From the NCBI GenBank assembly GCA_024279945.1, contig JAJRRA010000076.1, forward strand, positions 1-64,000: 64,000 bases of DNA, given 5' to 3'. Made by a program: the position numbers and the translations under genes. Shown piece after piece: positions 52,669 to 60,833 of this stretch; the first letter of the stretch is position 1, and every line of letters starts with the position of its first letter. The notes under the pieces were generated by a model. It ran no database searches. It was not told where the DNA came from and was given only the letters and a program-made list of their open reading frames with translations. Source of the DNA: Gammaproteobacteria bacterium. GTDB taxonomy: Bacteria; Pseudomonadota; Gammaproteobacteria; Xanthomonadales; SZUA-36.

Positions 52669-54426
52669 TCAGGTTTCACAAAAGACATCGTCGGGGACTG
52701 CATCCAGGTTTTTTGCTCCGGCAAAAATCTGCCGTTCCAGCCAGTCGGATTCAGGCATTAAATGCTGGGCGAAAAAGGCAGCGGTATTGCGCTTATTCTG
52801 ATGCAGCACCGAGTCACCGTTCGCGGCGGCAGCCATCCTCAGCCACATCCAGCCGCAACCGACCAGTCCGGCCAGCTTCAGAAAGGGTGTGGCGGCGGCT
52901 GCGCTGTCGCGCGGTTCCAATGACGGCCGCAACAGGTAATGCGCACAACGTTCCAGACCTTCCAATCCCGTAGTCAAAGCCCGATGTATGGACGCGGCAT
53001 CTTGACAACCCACCGTACGCGAAAGGTCTGAACGGATACGTTCGATGAATAATTGTAATCGCTGTCCACCATCCCGGATCAGTTTGCGCGAGACCAGGTC
53101 CAGCGCCTGGATGCCGTTGGTGCCCTCGTAAATGGCGCCGACACGCACATCGCGTACATACTGTTCGACTCCCGTCTCGCGAACATAGCCATAACCGCCG
53201 TGTACCTGCATACAGAGGTTGCTGACCTCAGAGCCTGCCTCCGTTGCACAGGCCTTGCAGATCGGCAGCAGCCAGTCTGCCAGCGTGCCGGCGGTACGGC
53301 GCTGCTCAGGGTCCGGATGGTGCTCGGACAGGTCAAGCTGGCGTGCAGCCTCCAGCGTCAGGGCGCGCAGCCCCTCGGTGCGCGCGCGCATGGTCAGCAG
53401 CATACGGCGCACATCCGGGTGACGGATGATGGCAATCGGCGCCGCGTCGGACGGCCCGCCCTGGCAACGCTCTGTGGCGTAGCGCAAGGCCTGGGCAGTG
53501 GCTGCACCGGCGATGGCGACACCCTGCAGCGCGACTTCCAGGCGCATGGTGTTTACCATGGTGAACAGGCTGATCAAACCGCGACCTTCCGGCCCGACCG
53601 GCCAGGCCAGCGCATGGTCAAATTCGAGTACGCAGGTGGGTGAACCTTTGAGGCCCATTTTGTGTTCGATTGACTGCACGCGGACACCGTTCGGACGTGA
53701 TGGTGATTCGTTCGTGCACCGTTTCGGCACCAGGAACAGGCTGGTGCCGCGTGTGCCGGGTGCCGCCTCAGGAGTACGTGCCAGCACCATGTGAGCAATC
53801 TGTTTCGTCAGTCCGTGATCGCCGTAGCTGATCCAGATTTTGCCGCCGGTCAGACGGAAACTGCCGTCACCGACCGGTATCGCCCGGGTCTGAATTCGTC
53901 CCACATCAGACCCGGCCTGTGGTTCAGATATGCAGATAGTGGCAGTGGTCTCGCCAGATACCAGGGCAGGTACGAATTCATCGATCAGGTCCGCTGTGGC
54001 ATGTTTCAGCAGCAGCCGTGCTGCCGCGCGTGACATCAGCGGCAGCATGCAGAAACTCATGCATGCACCGTTGGTCATTTCCGCGAATGCCGCCTGCAGG
54101 AGCCGGGGCAGCGCCTGCCCACCGTATTGAGTTGGCAGGTCGATTCCCAGCCAGCCATCCCGGCGTAAAGTGTCCCAGACCTGCTCGAATATTTCCGGTA
54201 ACAGGATCCGGCTATCTTTCAGTCGGGCACCTTCCAGATCACTGATTGCATTGGCTGGCGCAAGCGTCTGTTCTGCGAAACGGGCGCCTTCGCGTAGAAC
54301 GGCATGTGCGACCTCAGTATCGGCGTGGGCGAAGTCCGGTAAGGTGAACAACTCTTCGATTTGCAGGATGTCTTCCAGCAAAAAATGCAGGTCTGCCAGT
54401 GGTGCGCGATAGTGACTCAACGGCAC
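52669..54426 (-). CDS. Large acyl-CoA dehydrogenase (DmdC/FadE-like)
   Basis: 585 aa, longer than classical members (about 380), with the extra C-terminal domain seen in 3-methylmercaptopropionyl-CoA dehydrogenase-like enzymes. FAD-binding segment ICISEPQAGSDVG and IWISYGDH; the catalytic base lies in AIYEGTNGIQALDL. The start is a GTG with AAGGTGA close by. First gene of the minus operon with the ligase; it probably makes an enoyl-CoA from the ligase product. Confidence 0.9.
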   Translation of the reverse strand: MPLSHYRAPLADLHFLLEDILQIEELFTLPDFAHADTEVAHAVLREGARFAEQTLAPANAISDLEGARLKDSRILLPEIFEQVWDTLRRDGWLGIDLPTQYGGQALPRLLQAAFAEMTNGACMSFCMLPLMSRAAARLLLKHATADLIDEFVPALVSGETTATICISEPQAGSDVGRIQTRAIPVGDGSFRLTGGKIWISYGDHGLTKQIAHMVLARTPEAAPGTRGTSLFLVPKRCTNESPSRPNGVRVQSIEHKMGLKGSPTCVLEFDHALAWPVGPEGRGLISLFTMVNTMRLEVALQGVAIAGAATAQALRYATERCQGGPSDAAPIAIIRHPDVRRMLLTMRARTEGLRALTLEAARQLDLSEHHPDPEQRRTAGTLADWLLPICKACATEAGSEVSNLCMQVHGGYGYVRETGVEQYVRDVRVGAIYEGTNGIQALDLVSRKLIRDGGQRLQLFIERIRSDLSRTVGCQDAASIHRALTTGLEGLERCAHYLLRPSLEPRDSAAAATPFLKLAGLVGCGWMWLRMAAAANGDSVLHQNKRNTAAFFAQHLMPESDWLERQIFAGAKNLDAVPDDVFCET

Positions 54427-54507
54427 TCACCTTCATGACAGTATTCCCGGTATTTTTCCATCACAAATAAAGTTTTACTGTTGTCGTTTGAAGCCGGTGG
54501 ATTGGAT

Positions 54508-54708
54508 TCAGCCGGACGAGCCAACCGGAGATATTATACCGAAAAAGGCATCGGCGCTTTCCACGCAATTTTCTTCGTCATCCAACTGGAAAGTCACCTT
54601 CCAACCGGGTTTGTATGAAGTTTCGCAATACTGTTTCGCAGCAAAAACAGCCAGCCGTTCAACGATAATACTTCGCCGTTCATTAATACCGTTCAGTGTA
54701 CTCCTCAT
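54508..54708 (-). CDS. Possible small protein upstream of the acyl-CoA dehydrogenase
   Basis: 66 aa starting at the ATG at 54708 with CAGGAG 8 nt before. Sequence RSTLNGINERRSIIVERLAVFAAKQYC then GWKVTFQLDDEEN; no family recognised. A + strand frame over the same bases encodes a protein with one hydrophobic helix but lacks a ribosome site. Coding status is uncertain. 54709-55065 otherwise holds only possible divergent promoters (for example TTGGAA, 18 bp, TACGAT at 54911-54940). Confidence 0.4.
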   Translation of the reverse strand: MRSTLNGINERRSIIVERLAVFAAKQYCETSYKPGWKVTFQLDDEENCVESADAFFGIISPVGSSG

Positions 54709-55065
54709 CGTTGCGCTCCTGGCGTTCATTTTTATTCTTTTTGGCAAAATTGCCCTGGCCTTTCGGTTGTGGAAAGCTTTCCAGGCAAATCGATGAAAAC
54801 AGTAAGCAGATTCTGATTGCCTGCGATCAGAGTGCAGGCGTTCGTAACATCGGTGACATTCTGGGCCGTCTCATGAGCAAAACCCCGATGAGCTCACCAG
54901 GCGGGCGCTCTTGGAAATGAATACAATGACGTGATACGATTGGCAATTACCGGATAATAACGGTCCGATACTTTGATACGGGCTGACGCGGGGCATCATC
55001 ACAAGGATGTTCCGTATGGAAGTGCTTGGAAGTTTTCGTGTATTGCGTACGCAAGAGGAGAACCC

Positions 55066-55941
55066 ATGGCGCTATCCAGGCTGAAAAAATTCTGTATTCC
55101 GGAAAATTCACACCAGGTCGATGATTGCGTGGCGGAGTATGGCGATAATGCCTTGATTCTGGCCGGAGGCACATTCATACGCGGCCTCGAGGTGCGGGGT
55201 CTGCTGTCTGAAGTAGAAGCCCTGATCGACGTTCACAAGCTGGGGATGGATGGATTGGTCTCAGGCGTGGGGAATGTGCGTATCGGCGCCATGGTGACCT
55301 TCGCCGCGCTGGAGCAATTGGCGGAGTTGCACAGCGCCGCTTGGCTGGCCGCTGTCAGGGATGCGCTCGCCTGTCCCCCACTGCAAATCAGGAACATGGC
55401 GACCGTGGGAGGTTGCCTTGCCGCCTCTTGCCCTTTCTACGACCTGCCGACCGCCTTTCTGGCGCTTGACGGCAGCGTGACCGTCAGCGGTGCCGGAGCA
55501 CAGCGGGAGATCGGGCTGGCCGATCTGTTTGTGAGTTTGTTCGAGAACTCGCTGGAACCCGGAGAACTGATCACCGAACTGACTTTGCCCAGGCCTCCGG
55601 GCCGTTCGGCCAGTGCTTTCATCAAGCTCGAAGGCACGGCCAACGACCTGGCCATTGTCAACGTCGCGGTGAGCATCAGCGTGGACGCTGCAGGTGTATG
55701 TGAGGAAGCGCGTGTTGTTCTGGGCGGCGGCGTTGGGGACCGTGTCGTGCGTTCGGCCACGGCAGAGACGGTGCTGAAGGGGCAACAGCTTACGCATGAG
55801 GTGATCGAGCACGCCGCCGCCGCAGTCGGGCAGGATATTGAGCCCATGGCGGATCACCGCGCGACGGCCGCTTATCGCCTGGCGATGGCCGGGGTATTCA
55901 CAAAACGTGCATTGAACCAGGCCTTGAGCCGGTTGAATTAA
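55066..55941 (+). CDS. FAD subunit of a second molybdenum hydroxylase (CoxM-like)
   Basis: 291 aa from the ATG at 55066, with GAGGAG 5-6 nt before. FAD loops: LAGGTFIRGLEVRG (about 31-44, replacing the usual AGGQSLLP) and MATVGGCLAASCPFYDLPT. The C-terminal domain (LGGGVGDRVVRSATAE) is complete. Starts the second M-S-L operon, divergent from the small gene and acyl-CoA dehydrogenase. Confidence 0.9.
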   Translation: MALSRLKKFCIPENSHQVDDCVAEYGDNALILAGGTFIRGLEVRGLLSEVEALIDVHKLGMDGLVSGVGNVRIGAMVTFAALEQLAELHSAAWLAAVRDALACPPLQIRNMATVGGCLAASCPFYDLPTAFLALDGSVTVSGAGAQREIGLADLFVSLFENSLEPGELITELTLPRPPGRSASAFIKLEGTANDLAIVNVAVSISVDAAGVCEEARVVLGGGVGDRVVRSATAETVLKGQQLTHEVIEHAAAAVGQDIEPMADHRATAAYRLAMAGVFTKRALNQALSRLN

Positions 55942-55954
55942 GGGATGGAAGGAC

Positions 55955-56416
55955 ATGAAACAACTAATTTCGCTGGAAGTGAACGGGGATCGACACGAAA
56001 TTGCCGTAGAGCCCGATGCGACGTTGCTCGAGGTGCTGCGCGATCACCTGGGCCTCCTGGGCACCAAACAGGGCTGTGACAGCGGCGGTTGCGGCTGTTG
56101 CACCGTGCACATCGGTGACCGGGCGGTATATTCCTGCATGAAGTATGCCCTGTCGGCGCAGCATCAAAAAATCACCACGATTGAAGGCCTCGGTGCGGAT
56201 GGGAAGTTGGATGCGGTGCAGGATGCCTTCGTCCGGGAAGGTGCGGTGCAATGCGGCTACTGCACCTGCGGCATGATCATGACGGCGAAGCAGTTGCTGC
56301 ACGACGACCCGCACCCGGACGAAGACGCCATTCGCCATGGGATCGCCGGCAATCTTTGTCGCTGCACCGGCTACCACAAGATTGTCGAGGCCATCAGGAC
56401 AGCGGCAAGGGACTGA
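55955..56416 (+). CDS. [2Fe-2S] subunit of the second molybdenum hydroxylase (CoxS-like)
   Basis: 153 aa. First cluster CDSGGCGCC plus a later C (YSCMKY); second cluster CGYCTCG and CRCTGYH. A cysteine stands where most relatives have proline (CGYCTPG), adding an extra thiol beside the cluster. AAGGA precedes the ATG; 13 bp after the FAD gene. Confidence 0.92.
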   Translation: MKQLISLEVNGDRHEIAVEPDATLLEVLRDHLGLLGTKQGCDSGGCGCCTVHIGDRAVYSCMKYALSAQHQKITTIEGLGADGKLDAVQDAFVREGAVQCGYCTCGMIMTAKQLLHDDPHPDEDAIRHGIAGNLCRCTGYHKIVEAIRTAARD

Positions 56417-56440
56417 TTTACATTAAATGTAAGTAGGGCA

Positions 56441-58777
56441 ATGATAATGACAAACATGAATGTCGTTGGTAAGCGCGTCCTGCGTCAGGATGCATTCGAA
56501 AAGGTCGTCGGGGGCAAGGGTTTCCCGGTCAATGTCAGGCTGCCCGGAATGTTGCATGGCAAGTTGTTGCGCAGCCCCTACCCACACGCCCGTATTGTGC
56601 GCATGGATACTGCACGCGCGGAACAGATGCCGGGTGTCAAGGCGGTGATTACCCCTGCCGATGTTCCACAGATCCCCTACAACCCCATCTTCTTCATGCC
56701 GGTGACCTCCGCGGGCCTGGTCCGGGACATGCTGATATTGAGTGATACGGTGCGCTTCGCCGGCCAGCCGGTAGCAGCCATCGCGGCGATCAGCGCAGCC
56801 ATTGCCGAACAGGCGCTGCAGATGATTGAAGTCGACTATGAAGAATTGCCGGCGGTATTCGATCCGGACGAGGCGACGCGCGACGGCGCCCCCGAAATCC
56901 ACGCCGGTGTGAAGAACAATATCAGCGACACACCGTCGTTCGCCATTGGGGATATCGAAGCCGGCTTCCGGGAAGCCGACCATATCTTCGAGGGAACCTA
57001 TGAAACCCCGCGCGTGCATACCTGTTACATGGAACCGCGGGTCTGTGTTGCCGACACTGATACCAACGGTCATATCACCATATATTCATCGATCCAGCAT
57101 CTCTTTGGCCTGCGCGAGCGAATGGCCTACGCGCTGGGTCTGTCGGTGAGTCAGGTTAAGGTTGTCCAGCCCCCTTATATCGGTGGTGGTTTCGGCAGCA
57201 AGCTCGACATGGTCTACGCCGAGCCCCTGGCGGCCCTGCTCAGCGCCAGGACCCGCCGGCCGGTGCGAATCAAGCACACCCGCTATGAAGATTTCATCAC
57301 CAATGCCCGTCACCCGATGAAAGTCTATCTTAAAACCGGGATCCGAAAGGACGGCACTTTTTGCGCGCGTTACGCCCGCACGCAATGCGATACCAGCGCT
57401 TACGCGTCACAAGGGCCCGTGGTCATCATGGTGCACGCCCACTATGGCCTGATGCTCGGTTACCGCAGCCCGCACCTGAAGTGGGAGGGCAAGGTGGTGC
57501 TGACCAACAACATCCCCGGAGGTGCCTTCCGTGGCTATGGTGCGCCGCAGGCCTGTTTTGCCGTGGAGTCACAGATCGACGAAATCTGCGAAGAACTCGG
57601 CTTCGACCCGATCGAGTTTCGCCTCAAGAACACACCGCGTCGTGGCGATCCGCACCCCTTTAATCCGGAATGGAAGCTAGACACTTATGCACTGGATGAG
57701 TGCCTGGCGCGCGGCGCCGAGCGCATTGGCTGGTCGCAACGCGCCCGGGCGGGCAGTAGCAGCAGCACGAAGAAACGCGGCATTGGCATGGCCGCGCATC
57801 CGCTGTGGGTCAGTGGTTGCGTCGGTTTTCCGGACATTTACGAGCATTCCGGGGCAATCATTAAGCTGAACGTGGACGGCACCGCCAATCTCTCCTCAGC
57901 GACCATGGATATCGGTTCTGGCCAGAACACCGTCCTGTGCCAGATTGCCGCCGAAGAGCTGGGCCTGGCGGATGGAGCGGTGCTGATGTCCCCGGGTAGT
58001 ACCGATACTTTGCCTTTCGATGCGCCAACGCATGCGAGCCGGGGCACTTATTCTTCCGGGAATGCCGTCAAAGTGGCGGCTGCTGCCGCGAAGAAACGCT
58101 TGTTGGAGGTTGCTGCCGTCATCATGGAAGCGAATGCCGACGACCTGGAGGTATGCAATGGCGTGATCACGGTTAAGGGCTCGCCGGCCCGGTCGATGTC
58201 GGTAGCCGACGTGGTCAAGCGGGCCGAGTCGCCCTACATGGTGATTGGCGAGCAGGGGCCAGCGCCAACGGTGTTGGAGGAAAAAGGCACCATCATGGGT
58301 CTGTCCAGCCTGGCGCCCAGCACGAATCCGTCTCCGGCTGTAGCCGAGTTCGTGGAGGTGGAAGTAGACACCGAAACTGGCCAGGTGAAAGTGCTGCGCG
58401 CAGTGTATGCGCACGACCTTGGCCGGGTGATCAACCCCGCTGCTGCGGAAGGACAGGTAGAGGGTGGCTTGCAGCAAGGCATTGGATTTGCGCTGATGGA
58501 AAATATGCTTTTCGACCCGGAGAGCGGGGCATGTCTCACCTCGGATTTCCTAGACTACAAAATGCCGACCGCAGTGGAAATGCCACGCCACATCGAGTCC
58601 ATTTTCATCGAGTCGAATGAGCCCAGCGGCCCGTTCGGCGCAAAAAGCCTGGCCGAAGCCTGCCTTATCGTTCCGGCGCCCGCCATCGCCAACGCGATTT
58701 ACAACGCGACCGGTGCACGGATTCGCAGCCTGCCGATTACCCCGGAGAAAATACTGAAGGCTCTGGGCAAGCTGTAA
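56441..58777 (+). CDS. Molybdenum-binding large subunit (xanthine oxidase family, CoxL/HcrA-like)
   Basis: 778 aa, normal length, without the CoxG fusion of the other copy. Mo-pterin motifs: GGGFGSKLDMVYAE, the loop GGAFRGYGAPQACFAVE, GSGQNTVLCQIAAEELG and the catalytic Glu in AKSLAEACLI. The GAFRGYG loop groups it with xanthine dehydrogenase/4-hydroxybenzoyl-CoA reductase-like enzymes, so it probably hydroxylates a ring carbon. ATGs at 56447 and 56456 are alternatives. It ends just before REP copy 58794 and faces the ligase gene. Confidence 0.92.
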   Translation: MIMTNMNVVGKRVLRQDAFEKVVGGKGFPVNVRLPGMLHGKLLRSPYPHARIVRMDTARAEQMPGVKAVITPADVPQIPYNPIFFMPVTSAGLVRDMLILSDTVRFAGQPVAAIAAISAAIAEQALQMIEVDYEELPAVFDPDEATRDGAPEIHAGVKNNISDTPSFAIGDIEAGFREADHIFEGTYETPRVHTCYMEPRVCVADTDTNGHITIYSSIQHLFGLRERMAYALGLSVSQVKVVQPPYIGGGFGSKLDMVYAEPLAALLSARTRRPVRIKHTRYEDFITNARHPMKVYLKTGIRKDGTFCARYARTQCDTSAYASQGPVVIMVHAHYGLMLGYRSPHLKWEGKVVLTNNIPGGAFRGYGAPQACFAVESQIDEICEELGFDPIEFRLKNTPRRGDPHPFNPEWKLDTYALDECLARGAERIGWSQRARAGSSSSTKKRGIGMAAHPLWVSGCVGFPDIYEHSGAIIKLNVDGTANLSSATMDIGSGQNTVLCQIAAEELGLADGAVLMSPGSTDTLPFDAPTHASRGTYSSGNAVKVAAAAAKKRLLEVAAVIMEANADDLEVCNGVITVKGSPARSMSVADVVKRAESPYMVIGEQGPAPTVLEEKGTIMGLSSLAPSTNPSPAVAEFVEVEVDTETGQVKVLRAVYAHDLGRVINPAAAEGQVEGGLQQGIGFALMENMLFDPESGACLTSDFLDYKMPTAVEMPRHIESIFIESNEPSGPFGAKSLAEACLIVPAPAIANAIYNATGARIRSLPITPEKILKALGKL

Positions 58778-58786
58778 CAATTACAA

Positions 58787-60375
58787 TTACGAAGGGGGCA
58801 GGTTCGCAGAACCTGACCCCGGCCCCTGCAAGGCTTGCCGCAGTTTGCGTTTCAAGACCTTGCCGCTCGGATTTTTCGGCAGTTCCGCCTGAAAAAACAC
58901 CTTGCGTGGCTTCTTGTAACTCGCCAAGGACTGCCGACAGTAATCGATGACCTCCTGCGCGGTTAATTCCTGATCGTCCCGCACAACGCCGACGGCCGTA
59001 ACCACCTCACCCCATTCATCATCTGGCAAGCCGAATACTGCCGCCTCGAGGACAGCCGGATGCGTGAACAACACGCTTTCGATTTCCTTGGTATAGATAT
59101 TCACGCTGCCGCTGACGACCATGTCCTTTTTGCGGTCGACGACGAACAGATAGCGGTCTTCATCGAAATAACCCAGGTCGCCGGTATAAAACCAGCCATC
59201 ACGAATGACGCGCGCGCTTTCTTCGGGTGCTTTCCAGTAAGCCGAAATGACCGAATGGCTTTTGACCAGTATCTCTCCGACATCTCCCGGCGCGACCGCC
59301 TCACCGTCATCGTCCACGATACGCACTTCGGCGCCGACCGCTTCCCGGCCTGCGGAGTGCAGTCGCCGCCGTTGCTGTTCCGTGCCGTTCAATACGTGAT
59401 CACGGGCAACCAGGAACGTTGCTTCCAGTGTTTCCGTCAGGCCATAGCCCTGGGTAAAAGTACAGCCCAGTTTTGCGATCGCCCGCTCCAGCACCACCGG
59501 CGGCATCGGCCCGCCGCCATAGAAAATCAGTCTTAATGCAGACAAGTCAAATCGATCCAGTTTTTTTTGTTGAGGACCATATTGATCATGGTGGGGATCA
59601 GTAGGGAGACCGTCGCCCGGCTCTCCTCCATGGCGCTCAGCCACGCGGTGGGTTCGAACCGGGACAGTATGATCTGGGTGCAGCCGAGCATCATATAGGT
59701 GACCGCCATGAACACCGCACCCATATGGTACAGCGGTGTCGCGACCAGGTTGATGTCCGTCGGCAGGCTCCCATCCGCAACAAATTGGTTATAACTGTTC
59801 ATCTCCAGGTTGAAGTGCGAGACCATTGCCCCCTTGGGCAGGCCGGTGGTGCCGCTGGTGTAAAATATAGCAAAGGTGTCATGTTGGCCGTTTTGAAGCT
59901 GTACCGGAGTTGCGACTGTCGCGGCAGCCACATCGTCGAAGCGTCTGGCGTCTCGCGCGTCGCCCTCTCCGACCACCCAGCTTTCCCGTAACTGCGGAAA
60001 AACCACCATGAGTTTCTGCATCAGTCCGACGTACTCGGTTCCAACCACGAACAGAACGGGCTCGGCGTGGCCAAGCATCTGTTCCAGTTCACCCACCGTC
60101 AGGCGATAACTGAGGGGGACGGCAATCAGCCCGCTACGTGCAATGGCGAAATATAGCTCGATGTATTCTGGGCAATTGGGCAACAACAGCGCGACGCGAT
60201 CACCCCGGTTGAGGCCGGCGCCCAGCAAGGCATTGGCGACCCGGTCGACGCGCGCATCCAGTTCCTTCCAACTGTAGGCGATGTCACCGCACCGCAGCGC
60301 CCGTTTACCGGGGAAGCGCAGTGCATTACGTCTGACGATCTCGTCCAATGTCATTATTACAGGCCGCGTCCCCAC
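58787..60375 (-). pseudogene. AMP-dependent acyl-CoA ligase split by a frameshift at an A8 run
   Basis: The N-terminal frame (60375 to 59533) has the P-loop YTSGTTGLPKGAMVSH and ends INMVLNKKNWIDLTCLH. The C-terminal frame (from about 59568 to 58787) continues QKKLDRFDLSALRLIFYGGGPM, with YTGDLGYFDEDRYLFVVDRKKDMV and KNPSGKVLKRK. Both halves join into a normal ligase of about 525 aa if the A8 run (T8 at 59561-59568 on the + strand) is read as nine. It may be a true mutation, a sequencing slip or transcriptional slippage. GTG at 60375 or ATG at 60354 is the start. Its last 12 residues are encoded by a REP palindrome. Confidence 0.85.
58794..58820. repeat. REP-like palindrome (copy at the ligase 3' end)
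   Basis: GGGGGCAGGTTC and GAACCTGACCCC flank GCA (one mismatch). Same GGGGTCAG core as the copy at 30709. It encodes the end of the ligase and separates it from the convergent CoxL-like gene. Confidence 0.7.
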
Positions 60376-60382
60376 ACATTGT

Positions 60383-60790
60383 CTACTTTCCGCTTTTTAC
60401 CGCCGCATCGACCAACTTCAGAATATCTTTCGTCAGAGTCCCTGGCCTGATCACCTCCGCCACCCCCATCACCCGGAGTGCACTTTTATCATCATCAGGA
60501 ATAACCCCGCCGCAGATAACCGGCACATCGAGGTCTTGCGCTCGCATGGCGCTCATCAGTAATTTCATTTGCACCATATGCTGACCGGAAAGAAAACTGA
60601 TGCCGATGGCATTCACGTCTTCCTGTTGGGCCGCCTTAACCACATTGTCGGCATCGTTATGCAGGCCGAGATAGATCACCTCGTAGCCCCCATCGCGCAA
60701 CTGTTGCGCCACGGTTGCGATACCCGTGTCGTGACAATCGAGGCCCATTTTGGCCAACAAGATGCGTTTTTGCTCACCCACCGAAATCAC
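60383..60790 (-). CDS. B12-binding small subunit of an acyl-CoA mutase
   Basis: 135 aa cobalamin-binding domain of the methylmalonyl-CoA mutase C-terminal type. The DxHxxG motif is GLDCHDTGI, whose histidine replaces dimethylbenzimidazole on cobalt; FLSGQHM and CGGVIPDDD complete the fold. A separate small subunit is the arrangement of isobutyryl-CoA, 2-hydroxyisobutyryl-CoA and related mutases. 43 bp after the large subunit, 7 bp before the ligase. Confidence 0.93.
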   Translation of the reverse strand: MISVGEQKRILLAKMGLDCHDTGIATVAQQLRDGGYEVIYLGLHNDADNVVKAAQQEDVNAIGISFLSGQHMVQMKLLMSAMRAQDLDVPVICGGVIPDDDKSALRVMGVAEVIRPGTLTKDILKLVDAAVKSGK

Positions 60791-60833
60791 TCCTGGTGTC
60801 TTTAATGTGTGTCCTACCGCCGCACATGTGGAA

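Noticed and set aside
52669-54426. DMSP demethylation pathway (dmdB/dmdC) for the ligase-dehydrogenase pair
   Set aside because: Similarity is at family level only, and no dmdA or dmdD-like gene is in the window.
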